From Desulfobacterales bacterium CG23_combo_of_CG06-09_8_20_14_all_51_8 (GTDB taxonomy: Bacteria > Desulfobacterota > Desulfobacteria > Desulfobacterales > Desulfosalsimonadaceae): DNA of 11,613 nucleotides. The notes beneath the pieces were generated by a model, which was given only the letters and a program-made list of their open reading frames with translations, had not been told where the DNA came from and did not search any database. The DNA lies in the NCBI GenBank assembly GCA_002772195.1, contig PCSG01000347.1, forward strand, positions 4,087 through 15,699, written 5' to 3'. Shown here piece by piece: positions 1 to 7,495 of the stretch. A program made the translations under genes and the position numbers. Position 1 is the stretch's first letter. Every line of letters starts with the position of its first letter.

Positions 1-1112
1 ATGAACCCACCAACCATCTGGACGCGGAAACCGTTGGCTGGCTGGAACGGCATCTCCAGAAATACGAAGGCACGGTCATTGCCGTGACCCATGACCGGTA
101 TTTCCTGGACAATGTGGCTGGCTGGATTCTCGAACTGGACCGGGGCCACGGAATTCCCTGGAAAGGCAATTATTCATCCTGGCTGGAGCAGAAGCAGGAG
201 CGGCTCCGGCAGGAGGAAAAAGCGGAAAGCCAGCGCCAGAAAGCCCTGGAACGGGAACTGGAATGGATCCGGATGTCCCCCAAGGCCCGGCAGGCCAAAT
301 CCAAGGCCCGCATCAGCGCCTATGAAAAACTGCTGGCGGCGGACAACGATTCCCGGTCCCGGGAACTGGCCATTTTTATTCCCCCGGGCCCGCGCCTCGG
401 CAACGTGGTGGTGGAGGCGGAAAACGTGTCCAAGGCCTTTGGCGATCGGCTGCTGTTTGAAAACATGTCGTTTCTGCTGCCCCCCGGTGGTATTGTCGGG
501 GTCATCGGACCGAACGGGGCCGGCAAAACCACCCTGTTTCGCATGATCACCGGACAGGAACGGCCGGACTCCGGGACCCTGCGCATCGGCGACACCGTGT
601 CCCTGGCCTATTTGGATCAAAGCCGGGACAGCCTGGACCCAAATAAAACCATCTGGGAAGCGATTTCAAACGGGGAGGATATGCTTTCCCTCGGGAACAC
701 CCAGGTGAATTCCCGGGCCTATGTCTCCAGATTTAATTTTACGGGTACTGACCAGCAGAAAAAAGTGGCCATGATTTCAGGCGGGGAGCGCAACCGGGTC
801 CATCTGGCCTGCATGCTCAAGCAGGGGGCCAATGTAATACTTCTGGATGAGCCCACCAATGATCTCGATATCAACACCATGCGGGCCCTGGAAGAGGCCC
901 TGGAAAATTTCGCGGGCTGCGCCGTGGTCATCAGCCATGACCGGTGGTTCCTGGACCGCATCGCCACCCATATCCTGGCCTTTGAAGGCGACAGCCGGGT
1001 AGTGTGGTTTGCGGGCAATTATTCGGATTATGAAGCCGACCGCAAGCGCCGCCTCGGCGCGGAAGCTGACCGGCCCCACCGGATCAAGTACAGGCAGTTG
1101 ACGCGGGTTTAA
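1..1112 (+). CDS. ettA: Energy-dependent translational throttle protein EttA (ABC-F ATPase), 5'-truncated by window edge
   Basis: This is the C-terminal 369 codons of a two-domain ABC-F protein. EttA binds the ribosomal E site and gates the first elongation cycle according to the ATP/ADP ratio. The window opens inside the Walker B of ABC domain 1: reading from base 3 gives EPTNHLDAE, and the two leading bases finish the Asp codon. The H-loop THDRYFLDN and the signature GIPWKGNYSSWLEQK lead into the charged inter-domain linker (P-site tRNA interaction motif, roughly bases 190-350). ABC domain 2 shows Walker A GPNGAGKTT (about 511-537), ABC signature SGGERNRVHLA (about 777-809), Walker B VILLDEPTND and switch His ISHDRWFLDR. 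The C-terminal RIKYRQLTRV matches the usual EttA ending. Full EttA is about 555 residues, so about 190 N-terminal residues lie upstream. ATG codons at 84 and 91 are internal. EttA is preferred over other ABC-Fs (Uup, YheS) because of the GNYSSWLEQK and RIKYR signatures. Confidence 0.95.
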   Translation, partial: EPTNHLDAETVGWLERHLQKYEGTVIAVTHDRYFLDNVAGWILELDRGHGIPWKGNYSSWLEQKQERLRQEEKAESQRQKALERELEWIRMSPKARQAKSKARISAYEKLLAADNDSRSRELAIFIPPGPRLGNVVVEAENVSKAFGDRLLFENMSFLLPPGGIVGVIGPNGAGKTTLFRMITGQERPDSGTLRIGDTVSLAYLDQSRDSLDPNKTIWEAISNGEDMLSLGNTQVNSRAYVSRFNFTGTDQQKKVAMISGGERNRVHLACMLKQGANVILLDEPTNDLDINTMRALEEALENFAGCAVVISHDRWFLDRIATHILAFEGDSRVVWFAGNYSDYEADRKRRLGAEADRPHRIKYRQLTRV

Positions 1113-1133
1113 GGGGAGAGGATAAAAAAGGTT

Positions 1134-1187
1134 TCGGGTGTCAGGTGTCGGGAAACGGCTGGACAAATCCTGAACACTGACATCCGA
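1134..1187. repeat. Imperfect inverted repeat downstream of ettA
   Basis: Arms at 1134-1152 and 1169-1187 match at about 14 of 19 positions (TCGGGTGTCAG against its partner CTGACATCCGA). It lies 21 bases past the ettA stop and could fold in the ettA transcript. No U-tract follows directly, so it is only a possible 3'-end structure and not a convincing intrinsic terminator. Confidence 0.35.
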
Positions 1188-1293
1188 CCGTTGACCCTAT
1201 AAAAAAATAGGATCTTTTTGAATTGCCTGCTGAATCTGGAAAAACGGACCTTAAAAAGATAGATCAATAAAGCGTTCCCGGAACTCCCGGGCA

Positions 1294-1353
1294 AGTAGGA
1301 GCGGGCCATGCCCGCGATTGCGGAAATGATCGCGGGCATGGCCCGCTCCTACT
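1294..1353. repeat. REP-like perfect hairpin (GTAGGAGCGGGCC type)
   Basis: Two perfectly complementary 25-base arms (1294-1318 and 1329-1353) flank a 10-base loop (TGCGGAAATG). The core GTAGGAGCGGGCC..GCCCGCTCCTAC is the layout of repetitive extragenic palindromes that occur in many bacterial genomes and are mobilised by REP-associated tyrosine transposases. No transposase gene is in the window. In an ettA read-through transcript it would form a very stable stem and could protect or end the RNA. The 375-base stretch 1113-1487 otherwise holds no gene. Confidence 0.85.
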
Positions 1354-1487
1354 GCCGAAACGATGATCAAAATCTTTCTTTCGCATAGGTCACAACCCTT
1401 CTCAATCTTCACTGGATTAATCCCGCTGTTTCGTGTATTTATTCCTGCATCCCCACCCAATGCACGAAATAAATAAGGCAGGTCACT

Positions 1488-1853
1488 ATGGCAAGAAAAA
1501 AGACACCCGAAACAAATTGCCCGATCGAGTCCTATGAGCACACGGACAAACAGCGCCTGAACAATCCCCCTGTCGGGCTGGTGACGCCGGACACCGACCC
1601 GGACGCCGGAGCAAAGAAAGCCTACGCCTACGACCCGCACCTGGACCCCCAATTGCAATGAGCCGGAAAGACCGAACACACTTCCTTTGAGGTGCCGACG
1701 GTCTCGCTCCATGTCCACGAGCGCATTGATCCGCGCACCATCATCGAGGCGGTGCGCCGCTTAACGGACCCCGGGCCCCAGCTCATCGCCACCCCCAAAA
1801 CCATCGCCTTCCGCACCGGCAAGCCCATTCCCTTTCATACATCGGATTCGTAA
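1488..1853 (+). pseudogene. N-terminal remnant of an adenine-specific DNA methyltransferase (restriction-modification), nonsense-mutated and truncated
   Basis: From ATG 1488 the frame reads MARKKTPETN.. then RLNNPPVGLVTPDTDPDAG.. and YDPHLDPQLQ, followed by TGA (1659-1661), then AGKTEHTSFEVPTVSLHVHE and RIDPRTIIEAVRR. I recognise this as the conserved start of a large site-specific (adenine) DNA methyltransferase family that pairs with helicase-type restriction subunits. In that family the stop position is normally a Trp (..QLxWAGKAEHTSFEVP..), so the TGA looks like a TGG-to-TGA nonsense mutation. After EAVRR the text departs from the family and ends at TAA 1851-1853. The catalytic motifs (DPPY, FxGxG) are absent. 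It is therefore a dead fragment of perhaps 120 codons. Its GC-rich codon use resembles ettA and not the following AT-rich gene. Family recall is from memory. Confidence 0.75.
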
Positions 1854-1889
1854 GCCGCGCTGGAAAAAACGGATTGCCCCTCTTTTTCC

Positions 1890-1928
1890 CGTCATTGCGA
1901 GGCGCTGGGAACGAAACAATCCCCCGCG
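1890..1928. repeat. Half copy of a dispersed GTCATTGCGAGG-type repeat
   Basis: CGTCATTGCGAGGCGC followed by GAAACAATCCCCC has the look of a common dispersed intergenic element (CGTCATTGCGAGG..AGCAATC). Only one arm is seen and no partner arm is evident. Nothing coding is supported in 1854-2070. Confidence 0.4.
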
Positions 1929-2070
1929 CTTCCGCTTTTTTTGTCAGGTTTTGATCTGTAATTATCCCTTCCCGAATGTCGTTTTTTCTGATAAAAAGAA
2001 TCAACGTGTTTAACGGCCTGAAATCTGGAACCGTTTGTATCCTATCACCGAAAACGACCGGCTTAGAAAA

Positions 2071-2214
2071 ATGAAACCCCGTTCGGAGTGCGATATCTGC
2101 ACCAAATACATCACCCCTGCCCTGAAACAGGCAACCTGGGACAAAATGCACCAGATCCGGGAGGAAGCCACCTTTACCGCCGGCGGTTGTGCAAGATCAA
2201 AATCAAAATTATGA
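2071..2214 (+). pseudogene. Probable N-terminal stub of an HsdR-like restriction helicase
   Basis: ATG 2071 opens a 47-codon frame: MKPRSECDICTKYITPALKQ, then ATWDKMHQIREEATFTAGG and a short tail CARSKSKL. The pattern SExDxCxKxITPAL..AGW....IREE.xFTxGR is how many type I restriction R subunits and related DEAD/DEAH restriction helicases begin. Similarity stops abruptly after FTAGG, where the conserved text would continue with R and a basic KRADY segment. The rest is missing, so this is read as a truncated remnant and not a functional small protein. An alternative is a chance small ORF in AT-shifting spacer DNA. The fragment lies 120 bases before the large helicase-nuclease gene on the same strand. 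Confidence 0.5.
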
Positions 2215-2334
2215 ATAATCCATTCTCAGGTTTTAACGATTTCAACACAAGCAATGAATCGCTCTCAAAAACAGACCAATTTTAACCAATATTATTAAAT
2301 ACTTTTGAATCCTTAAAACAAGGCCAGGAAAATT

Positions 2335-3597
2335 ATGCCGGATGAAGTAAAATCCAAATTAATTGACCTCATTGATTATGTCGGCCAGGTGATTCAACTC
2401 AGTGAAACACCTGTCTTTGATATCAAAGACTATCGCCAACCTATATTTCATGAAATTGATTTAAAAAACCGGATCGGCATCGAACATGATACTTCTGATG
2501 AGAATGGCCCCATATGGCTTAAAGTTAAACGGCTCAAACGTTCCGACCCACCTTTACCTCCCGAACTCATCGAGGAATGGATAACAGTTGGCAGAGATCC
2601 TTATGTTTTTCCAAAAATTGAGTCCATAAAACCAAATACCATCAAACAACAGGATGCAAAGGCTCAGATCAAAGGAGGAAGATTAGACGCCAAAGATGTT
2701 CAACCGTCATTAAAAAACCATCAAAAAAAATATTGCGATGTAATTTATCGACTGGATAATTTACCTGACATAAAAAATACCATTGAGCTTTATCTGAATG
2801 GTCCCTGGCATGAGTGGTCGGAAATTGAAAAACCTCGCCGCGAAACCATTAAAATATATGAAACCCTTTTTAACTTACAACAATCTATCCAAATCCAGGG
2901 ACAGGAAAAACCTTTAGAACTGGTATGGGGCATGGGAGTATCCCGCTGGCGTAGAGAAGGACAGGTGGTTGACCATGCCATAGTTGAACAGCTTGTCGAA
3001 AGCGAAATCAATAAAGATGACGGCACAATTATTATCAGACCTCGCGGGGCAGCACCGCAGGTATTTTTAAAGCCGTTTTTTGCATTAGATATTAACGGCG
3101 TGCAGACGGTATTTCAGTTTTCAAATAAGTTCTTTGATAATTTTACAGAAGACCAGGAACTCTCCCCGTTTGTGCCTGACACGTATACGCCAGTATTAAG
3201 ATATGTTGCCTCCAATCTCGATCAAAGCGGTATCTATTTTCCTGATGAAATCGTTGACATTACAGACAGGCGTCTGCCGCCGCTGAGAGAATATCTCACT
3301 GTTACCGATACATGGGTAATTTATGCCCGAAGACGCTCGGACAATTTCTTTATCAATGACCTGAATCGATTAAAAGAAGCTGTTGAAAAAGAAAATGAAC
3401 TGCCCGGCCCTGCAAAGAGGCTCGTAACCAGGCCAAGCAATGAGAACACTTACAAAGGTGGCAGAATTGATCTGGGGGGTGCAAGCTTGACCAACTATTC
3501 CGGATTGAATGACGGCTCACAACTTCTGAACCGGAAATCAATTCGACATCTCCGGACGAATTCTTTTTTCCCAAACCTTATAATGATGAGCAGGTAA
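2335..3597 (+). CDS. Large SF1 helicase-nuclease, N-terminal part (frame-interrupted before Walker A)
   Basis: This is a 420-codon frame starting at ATG 2335, with a Shine-Dalgarno-like CAGGAA four bases upstream. It is the N-terminal region of an AAA/SF1 helicase whose motor continues in another frame from about 3513. No catalytic motif lies in this part. Recognisable blocks shared, from memory, with large uncharacterised AAA_11/AAA_12 helicases are WLKVKRLKRSDPP, PLELVWGMGVSRWR, IIIRPRGAAPQ and, near the end, LPGPAKRLVTRPSNENTYKG. The last residues of the frame (RKSIRHLRTNS) look foreign, whereas the alternative frame encodes SPDEFFFPKPYNDEQ, which runs straight into Walker A. The true coding path therefore leaves this frame between about 3513 and 3590. 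If joined, the protein is about 1675 residues. It is visibly AT-richer than ettA and the symporter, consistent with horizontal acquisition. Confidence 0.75.
   Translation: MPDEVKSKLIDLIDYVGQVIQLSETPVFDIKDYRQPIFHEIDLKNRIGIEHDTSDENGPIWLKVKRLKRSDPPLPPELIEEWITVGRDPYVFPKIESIKPNTIKQQDAKAQIKGGRLDAKDVQPSLKNHQKKYCDVIYRLDNLPDIKNTIELYLNGPWHEWSEIEKPRRETIKIYETLFNLQQSIQIQGQEKPLELVWGMGVSRWRREGQVVDHAIVEQLVESEINKDDGTIIIRPRGAAPQVFLKPFFALDINGVQTVFQFSNKFFDNFTEDQELSPFVPDTYTPVLRYVASNLDQSGIYFPDEIVDITDRRLPPLREYLTVTDTWVIYARRRSDNFFINDLNRLKEAVEKENELPGPAKRLVTRPSNENTYKGGRIDLGGASLTNYSGLNDGSQLLNRKSIRHLRTNSFFPNLIMMSR
3513..3594 (+). other. Frameshift window of the helicase gene, with T_TTT_TTC slippery heptamer at 3564-3570
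   Basis: The upstream frame ends at TAA 3595-3597. The downstream frame has a TGA at 3510-3512 and is open from 3513, so the switch must lie between them. Moving from upstream to downstream frame is a -1 shift, equal to loss of one base. The heptamer TTTTTTC is phased exactly as X_XXY_YYZ in the upstream frame (codons TCT TTT TTC). The downstream frame still looks protein-like upstream of the heptamer (SEPEINSTSPDEFFFPKP), which argues for a one-base deletion or sequencing error at about 3513-3550, not for slippage. Confidence 0.7.
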
Positions 3598-3629
3598 CTA
3601 TTGCCAAAAGGCTTGCAGAAACAGATGGA

Positions 3630-6600
3630 GTGGTTGTTCAGGGACCGCCCGGTACTGGCAAAACCCACACCATTGCAAACATCATTTGCCACTATCTGGC
3701 AACCGGAAAACGGGTTCTCGTTACTTCAAAGGGAGAAGCCGCCCTCAGCGTTTTAAGGGATCATATCCCGGAAGGGATTCGAGAGCTGACCATCAGTCTT
3801 TTAACAAGCGAAAGGGACGGATTAAAACAACTTGAAAAAGCCGTCGGGGTACTCTCCAATACGGCGACCCATAAAAACAGGGGACAACTGGAAAAAGAAA
3901 TTATCATCACCCAAACACGGATCGTTGATCTCAAACAACAAATCTCTCAGATTGATACCGAACTTTTTGAATGGGCACAGAAACATTTAAAACGGATTAA
4001 TCGTAAGAAAGCGCAAGACAGTATCCTTCCCTTGGAACTTGCCAAAAAGGTGGCGGCTGATAAAGAAAACCATACTTGGTTTACTGACCGTCCTCAGGCG
4101 GAACAACAATTTATTCCGAAGTTTAATGATGAAGACATCAGAAGCGTTCGCAATGCGCGAAAAATATTGGGCAAGGATCTGGTTTATGTCAACTGCATAT
4201 TGCCGAAAACAGCCGATCTGCCGGACAAAAATACGATTGCATCTGTTCATCAGGATTTGGTCAATGCCCAGCAATTGGAGGCTTCAGCAGTTGAAAATGA
4301 GATCCCTCTCCTCAGAGCTTCAGCTACAGATTCTTTTGAAAGAGCAGAAAAACTTCTGGAGTCAGTCAATCAATTAATCGATTTTTTTGGAAATGTTGAG
4401 AATGCTGAATGGATAACGAAACTTTTTAACCTGTGGCAAAAGGAGGGCCTCGATTCAGAGCAGACCAAACTTTTTTCCGACTTGATGCCTCTTATGACTT
4501 CGATTGCAGAACAGAGATCTCGGGTTGTTGGATATGCGGTATCCATACCGGCTGCGACACTTCATTGTAAGATTATATGTGAAGCTGTTGAGAAGGCGTC
4601 AAATGGAAAACGCCCATTTGGTATGACCAAAATCGGCAAGTCCAAAGAAAAAGGCGTTTTCCGTGAAATCATGATTGAAGGGCATCCTCCGGAGACTCCT
4701 GAAGAATGGGGAAAAGGAAAGGAATATTTAGACTGGCGGAAAAAGGTAAATGCTTTTTGCATCAAATGGGGAATTGTTTCCCAAGAATTTGATCTGCCGA
4801 CAATTGAAGATCAGGGAAATCAAACCGGACTTTGGATTGCTGATACGATCAGGTTAATTAACCAAGCCATGCACATGGCCTCTCAGGTCTCAAGTATTAT
4901 TAGCACGGAAGTTCATAGTTTATTTCCATACGGCATGGATGCTCACAAAATTATGACATCCATAAAAGATGCCCGGGAAGCTGCCAAAGCCATTGAGTTA
5001 AATCTATCGAAAATCCGTTTATTTAAGTCGAGAAAAACGATCGAGGAAGTATCAAAATATCTGGCTGTGTGTTCCGGAGAAATTGTTGATGCCATGAAAT
5101 ATTTTTTTCAAAACCAGACCGGCAATTCAAAATACACGAATTCAGATATTTCCGACAAGTGGATTGCGCTCAATACAGAGTTAAACAGACTTCTCAATCT
5201 AAGAGAACAACTGGAGATTGTAAAAAAAGTCTCTACGCTGGTTCACAATTCAGGCGCGAAGAACTGGGCCAAGGCATTATTGAATGAACCTGCTGATTCT
5301 ATGGCTGATCAGTGGACTCCATCAGATTGGCTTGAAAGTTGGAATTGGGTAGTTAATGACAACTATTTACGCCAGATTGACGGGCGCAGCAAAATCCGTA
5401 AACTTTCAGAAAAAAGAACAACCTATGAAAAAGATCTGAAGCGGGCTTTTGAGAAAGTTGTCCAGCTAAGGACTTATCTGGGGCTTAAAAACAATATGAC
5501 CAACCGAGTGGAAAGTGCGCTGGTCATGTTTACATCCGCAATTCAGAGAATTGGAAGGGGCACAGGAATCCGTGCGCAACGTTTTCGCAAAGATGCCAGG
5601 AATGCCATGGAGGACTCCTATTCGGCCATCCCATGCTGGATTATGCCAAGCTGGCGTATATCTGAAAGCCTGCCGGCAAAATTGGGGGCTTTTGACCTTG
5701 TAATTGTAGATGAAGCTTCACAATCGGATATCACCGCTTTGCCCGCTCTTTTGAGGGGTAAAAAAATGTTAATTGTTGGCGATGATAAACAGGTCAGTCC
5801 AACCGCCGCATTTATTGAGGAAAAAAAACTTTTACAGCTCAAACATAATTATTTATCGGACCAGCCTTTTGAACCGCTACTTTTGCCTGGTACCTCTCTA
5901 TATGATCTTGCAAATGCTTTATTTCCAGGCCAGCGAATTATGCTCCGGGAACATTTCAGGTGTGTTGAGCCCATTATAAAATTCAGTATGCGGTTTTATT
6001 CTGACGAGATTATTCCCCTACGCATCCCACGTCCTTCAGAACGGATTGACCCTCCACTGGTAGACGTTTATATCCCCCACGGGGTCAGAGATAGAAGGCA
6101 GATAAATATAGCTGAAGCAGAGGCCATCGCCGATGAAATCTGTCGTATTACAATCGATCCGAAATTCCAAAACCGCAGTATCGGTGTCGTATGTTTACTC
6201 GGAGTAAAACAGGCGTTGTATATCCAAAATCTATTATTAGGACGTCTTGGAGAGGAAACATTTTTAAGACATCAGATTGCATGTGGAGACCCGCCAACTT
6301 TTCAGGGTAAAGAACGGGATATCATGTTTGTCAGCATGGTGGAATGTCAAAACACAAAATCCGCTAAAACTGCATTGTTATTTCAGCAAAGATATAATGT
6401 CGCACTTTCCCGAGCCAAAGACAGAATGTATCTTTTCCGATCTGTATCCGAAGAAATGTTGAGGCATGACGACCTGAAGATTAAGGTTATCCAGCATTTT
6501 AAATCCCCCATGGGCAATTTAACCAATGAAGTGAAAAGTCTGATTGATCTTTGTGAATCTGATTTTGAACGCAATGTATTTAATCGTTTGATTAATCTGG

Positions 6601-7361
6601 GTTACAAGGTTACGCCCCAGGTTAAAGTCGGGCCATATTCAATTGATCTGGTTGTCGATGGCATTGAGGACAGAAGACTCGCCGTTGAACTGGATGGAGA
6701 CCAATATCATACCCCGGACCGATGGGCCGATGACTATAGACGGCAACAAATCCTGGAGCGTGTCGGCTGGAAATTCTGGCGCTGTTGGGGATCCAGTTTC
6801 TATCTTGATCCAGATGAATGCATGGAAGACCTTATTAAAACACTAAAAGCCATGGGGATTGAGCCTCTTTCTGCCGACGATGCCACTTCAAATCACTATA
6901 CTGAACATCGGGTAATTGGAATTGAACAAAAGGCTGACCCTGATTTTAATGAAAGCCAGGAGAATGAAGAAGCTTCTAAAAAACCACCTGAACAGATGGT
7001 TTTATTTTCAAAACGAAAAACAGCATCCGCAGACACTCGAACATCAGAGGAACCAAGCAAAAATAAAGTTTTTCCAGGCAAAAAAACCATTCCGGTTGAA
7101 GATTCATCTGGAGAAGAAATATTTGTTGAGGTTGGTGACCGTGTTTTAATTTCATATAATGATGAGCCGACTTTACAAAACACGATTAGAATCAGTGACA
7201 CTGAACATGATCCGGATATGAAGATAATCCATTTTTCCAAACCACTCGCACAGGCACTTTTAGATGCTGAGATCAATGAAGAGATTGAAATAGAAGCCGG
7301 CGGGAAAACTCGAATTATCACGATTCTCGATATTGACAAACAAAAAATCGAGAAACGTTAA
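3630..7361 (+). CDS. Large SF1 helicase with MTES_1575/DUF559-type nuclease and GreA/GreB C-terminal-like domain (C-terminal part)
   Basis: Homologous-looking coding in this frame begins near 3513. GTG 3630 is simply the first start-like codon and lies only four codons before the Walker A, so it is not a credible natural start. Residues counted from 3630: Walker A GPPGTGKTH (5-13); a coiled-coil stretch (about 85-120); a long insertion; helicase motif II DEAS (694-697, bases 5709-5720); motif III GDDKQVSP (717-724); motif IV-like REHFRCVEP; motif V FQGKERDIMFVS; motif VI YNVALSRAKDR (922-932). A nuclease domain follows: FERNVFNRLINLGY, Asp1006 in SIDLVV, Glu1020 in AVELDGDQYH, then RRQQILERVGWKFWR, the pattern of MTES_1575/DUF559 Vsr-like PD-(D/E)XK domains. 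A charged, low-complexity linker (about 1070-1155) leads to VGDRVLISYNDE, FSKPLAQALLDAEINEEIEI and GGKTRIITILDI, resembling the FKBP-like C-terminal domain of GreA/GreB. Inferred role: nucleic-acid translocating nuclease in defence. Exact family name unknown to me. Confidence 0.85.
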   Translation: MVVQGPPGTGKTHTIANIICHYLATGKRVLVTSKGEAALSVLRDHIPEGIRELTISLLTSERDGLKQLEKAVGVLSNTATHKNRGQLEKEIIITQTRIVDLKQQISQIDTELFEWAQKHLKRINRKKAQDSILPLELAKKVAADKENHTWFTDRPQAEQQFIPKFNDEDIRSVRNARKILGKDLVYVNCILPKTADLPDKNTIASVHQDLVNAQQLEASAVENEIPLLRASATDSFERAEKLLESVNQLIDFFGNVENAEWITKLFNLWQKEGLDSEQTKLFSDLMPLMTSIAEQRSRVVGYAVSIPAATLHCKIICEAVEKASNGKRPFGMTKIGKSKEKGVFREIMIEGHPPETPEEWGKGKEYLDWRKKVNAFCIKWGIVSQEFDLPTIEDQGNQTGLWIADTIRLINQAMHMASQVSSIISTEVHSLFPYGMDAHKIMTSIKDAREAAKAIELNLSKIRLFKSRKTIEEVSKYLAVCSGEIVDAMKYFFQNQTGNSKYTNSDISDKWIALNTELNRLLNLREQLEIVKKVSTLVHNSGAKNWAKALLNEPADSMADQWTPSDWLESWNWVVNDNYLRQIDGRSKIRKLSEKRTTYEKDLKRAFEKVVQLRTYLGLKNNMTNRVESALVMFTSAIQRIGRGTGIRAQRFRKDARNAMEDSYSAIPCWIMPSWRISESLPAKLGAFDLVIVDEASQSDITALPALLRGKKMLIVGDDKQVSPTAAFIEEKKLLQLKHNYLSDQPFEPLLLPGTSLYDLANALFPGQRIMLREHFRCVEPIIKFSMRFYSDEIIPLRIPRPSERIDPPLVDVYIPHGVRDRRQINIAEAEAIADEICRITIDPKFQNRSIGVVCLLGVKQALYIQNLLLGRLGEETFLRHQIACGDPPTFQGKERDIMFVSMVECQNTKSAKTALLFQQRYNVALSRAKDRMYLFRSVSEEMLRHDDLKIKVIQHFKSPMGNLTNEVKSLIDLCESDFERNVFNRLINLGYKVTPQVKVGPYSIDLVVDGIEDRRLAVELDGDQYHTPDRWADDYRRQQILERVGWKFWRCWGSSFYLDPDECMEDLIKTLKAMGIEPLSADDATSNHYTEHRVIGIEQKADPDFNESQENEEASKKPPEQMVLFSKRKTASADTRTSEEPSKNKVFPGKKTIPVEDSSGEEIFVEVGDRVLISYNDEPTLQNTIRISDTEHDPDMKIIHFSKPLAQALLDAEINEEIEIEAGGKTRIITILDIDKQKIEKR

Positions 7362-7417
7362 ATCCTCGACGGAATCAATTAAGGCAGACCCGTAAAAAGT
7401 CGTAAACAGTCACTTTT

Positions 7418-7488
7418 CGTCATTCCAGCGAAGGCGGGAATCTAATGATAACGAGTGGTTCTGGATGCCCGCCTTCGCGGGCATGACG
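7418..7488. repeat. Dispersed REP-like palindrome (CGTCATTCC..GCGAAGGCGGG family)
   Basis: The left arm CGTCATTCCAGCGAAGGCGG (7418-7437) pairs with the right arm CCCGCCTTCGCGGGCATGAC (7468-7487) with a few mismatches around a loop of about 20-25 bases. This is a common intergenic element type. The leader ACCCGTAAAAAGTCGTAAAC..CACTTTT (about 7390-7417) often accompanies it, as far as I recall. It lies 57 bases past the helicase stop and may end its transcript. Confidence 0.75.
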
Positions 7489-7495
7489 TGATTCG

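Noticed and set aside
1196..1218. CCTAT-A6-ATAGG hairpin followed by a short T run as a rho-independent terminator of ettA
   Set aside because: The stem is only five base pairs, mostly A-T; too weak to call.
1251..1718. 155-codon minus-strand ORF
   Set aside because: It runs antisense through the methyltransferase remnant and the REP hairpin; the plus-strand reading gives recognisable protein text.
3630..3632. GTG 3630 as the genuine start of an independent helicase gene
   Set aside because: It lies four codons before the Walker A, and conserved-looking sequence (FFFPKPYNDEQ) continues upstream in the same frame without another start codon.
4039..4377. 112-codon plus-strand ORF inside the helicase gene
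   Set aside because: Out-of-frame overlap within a strongly supported coding region; no own motif or ribosome-binding site.
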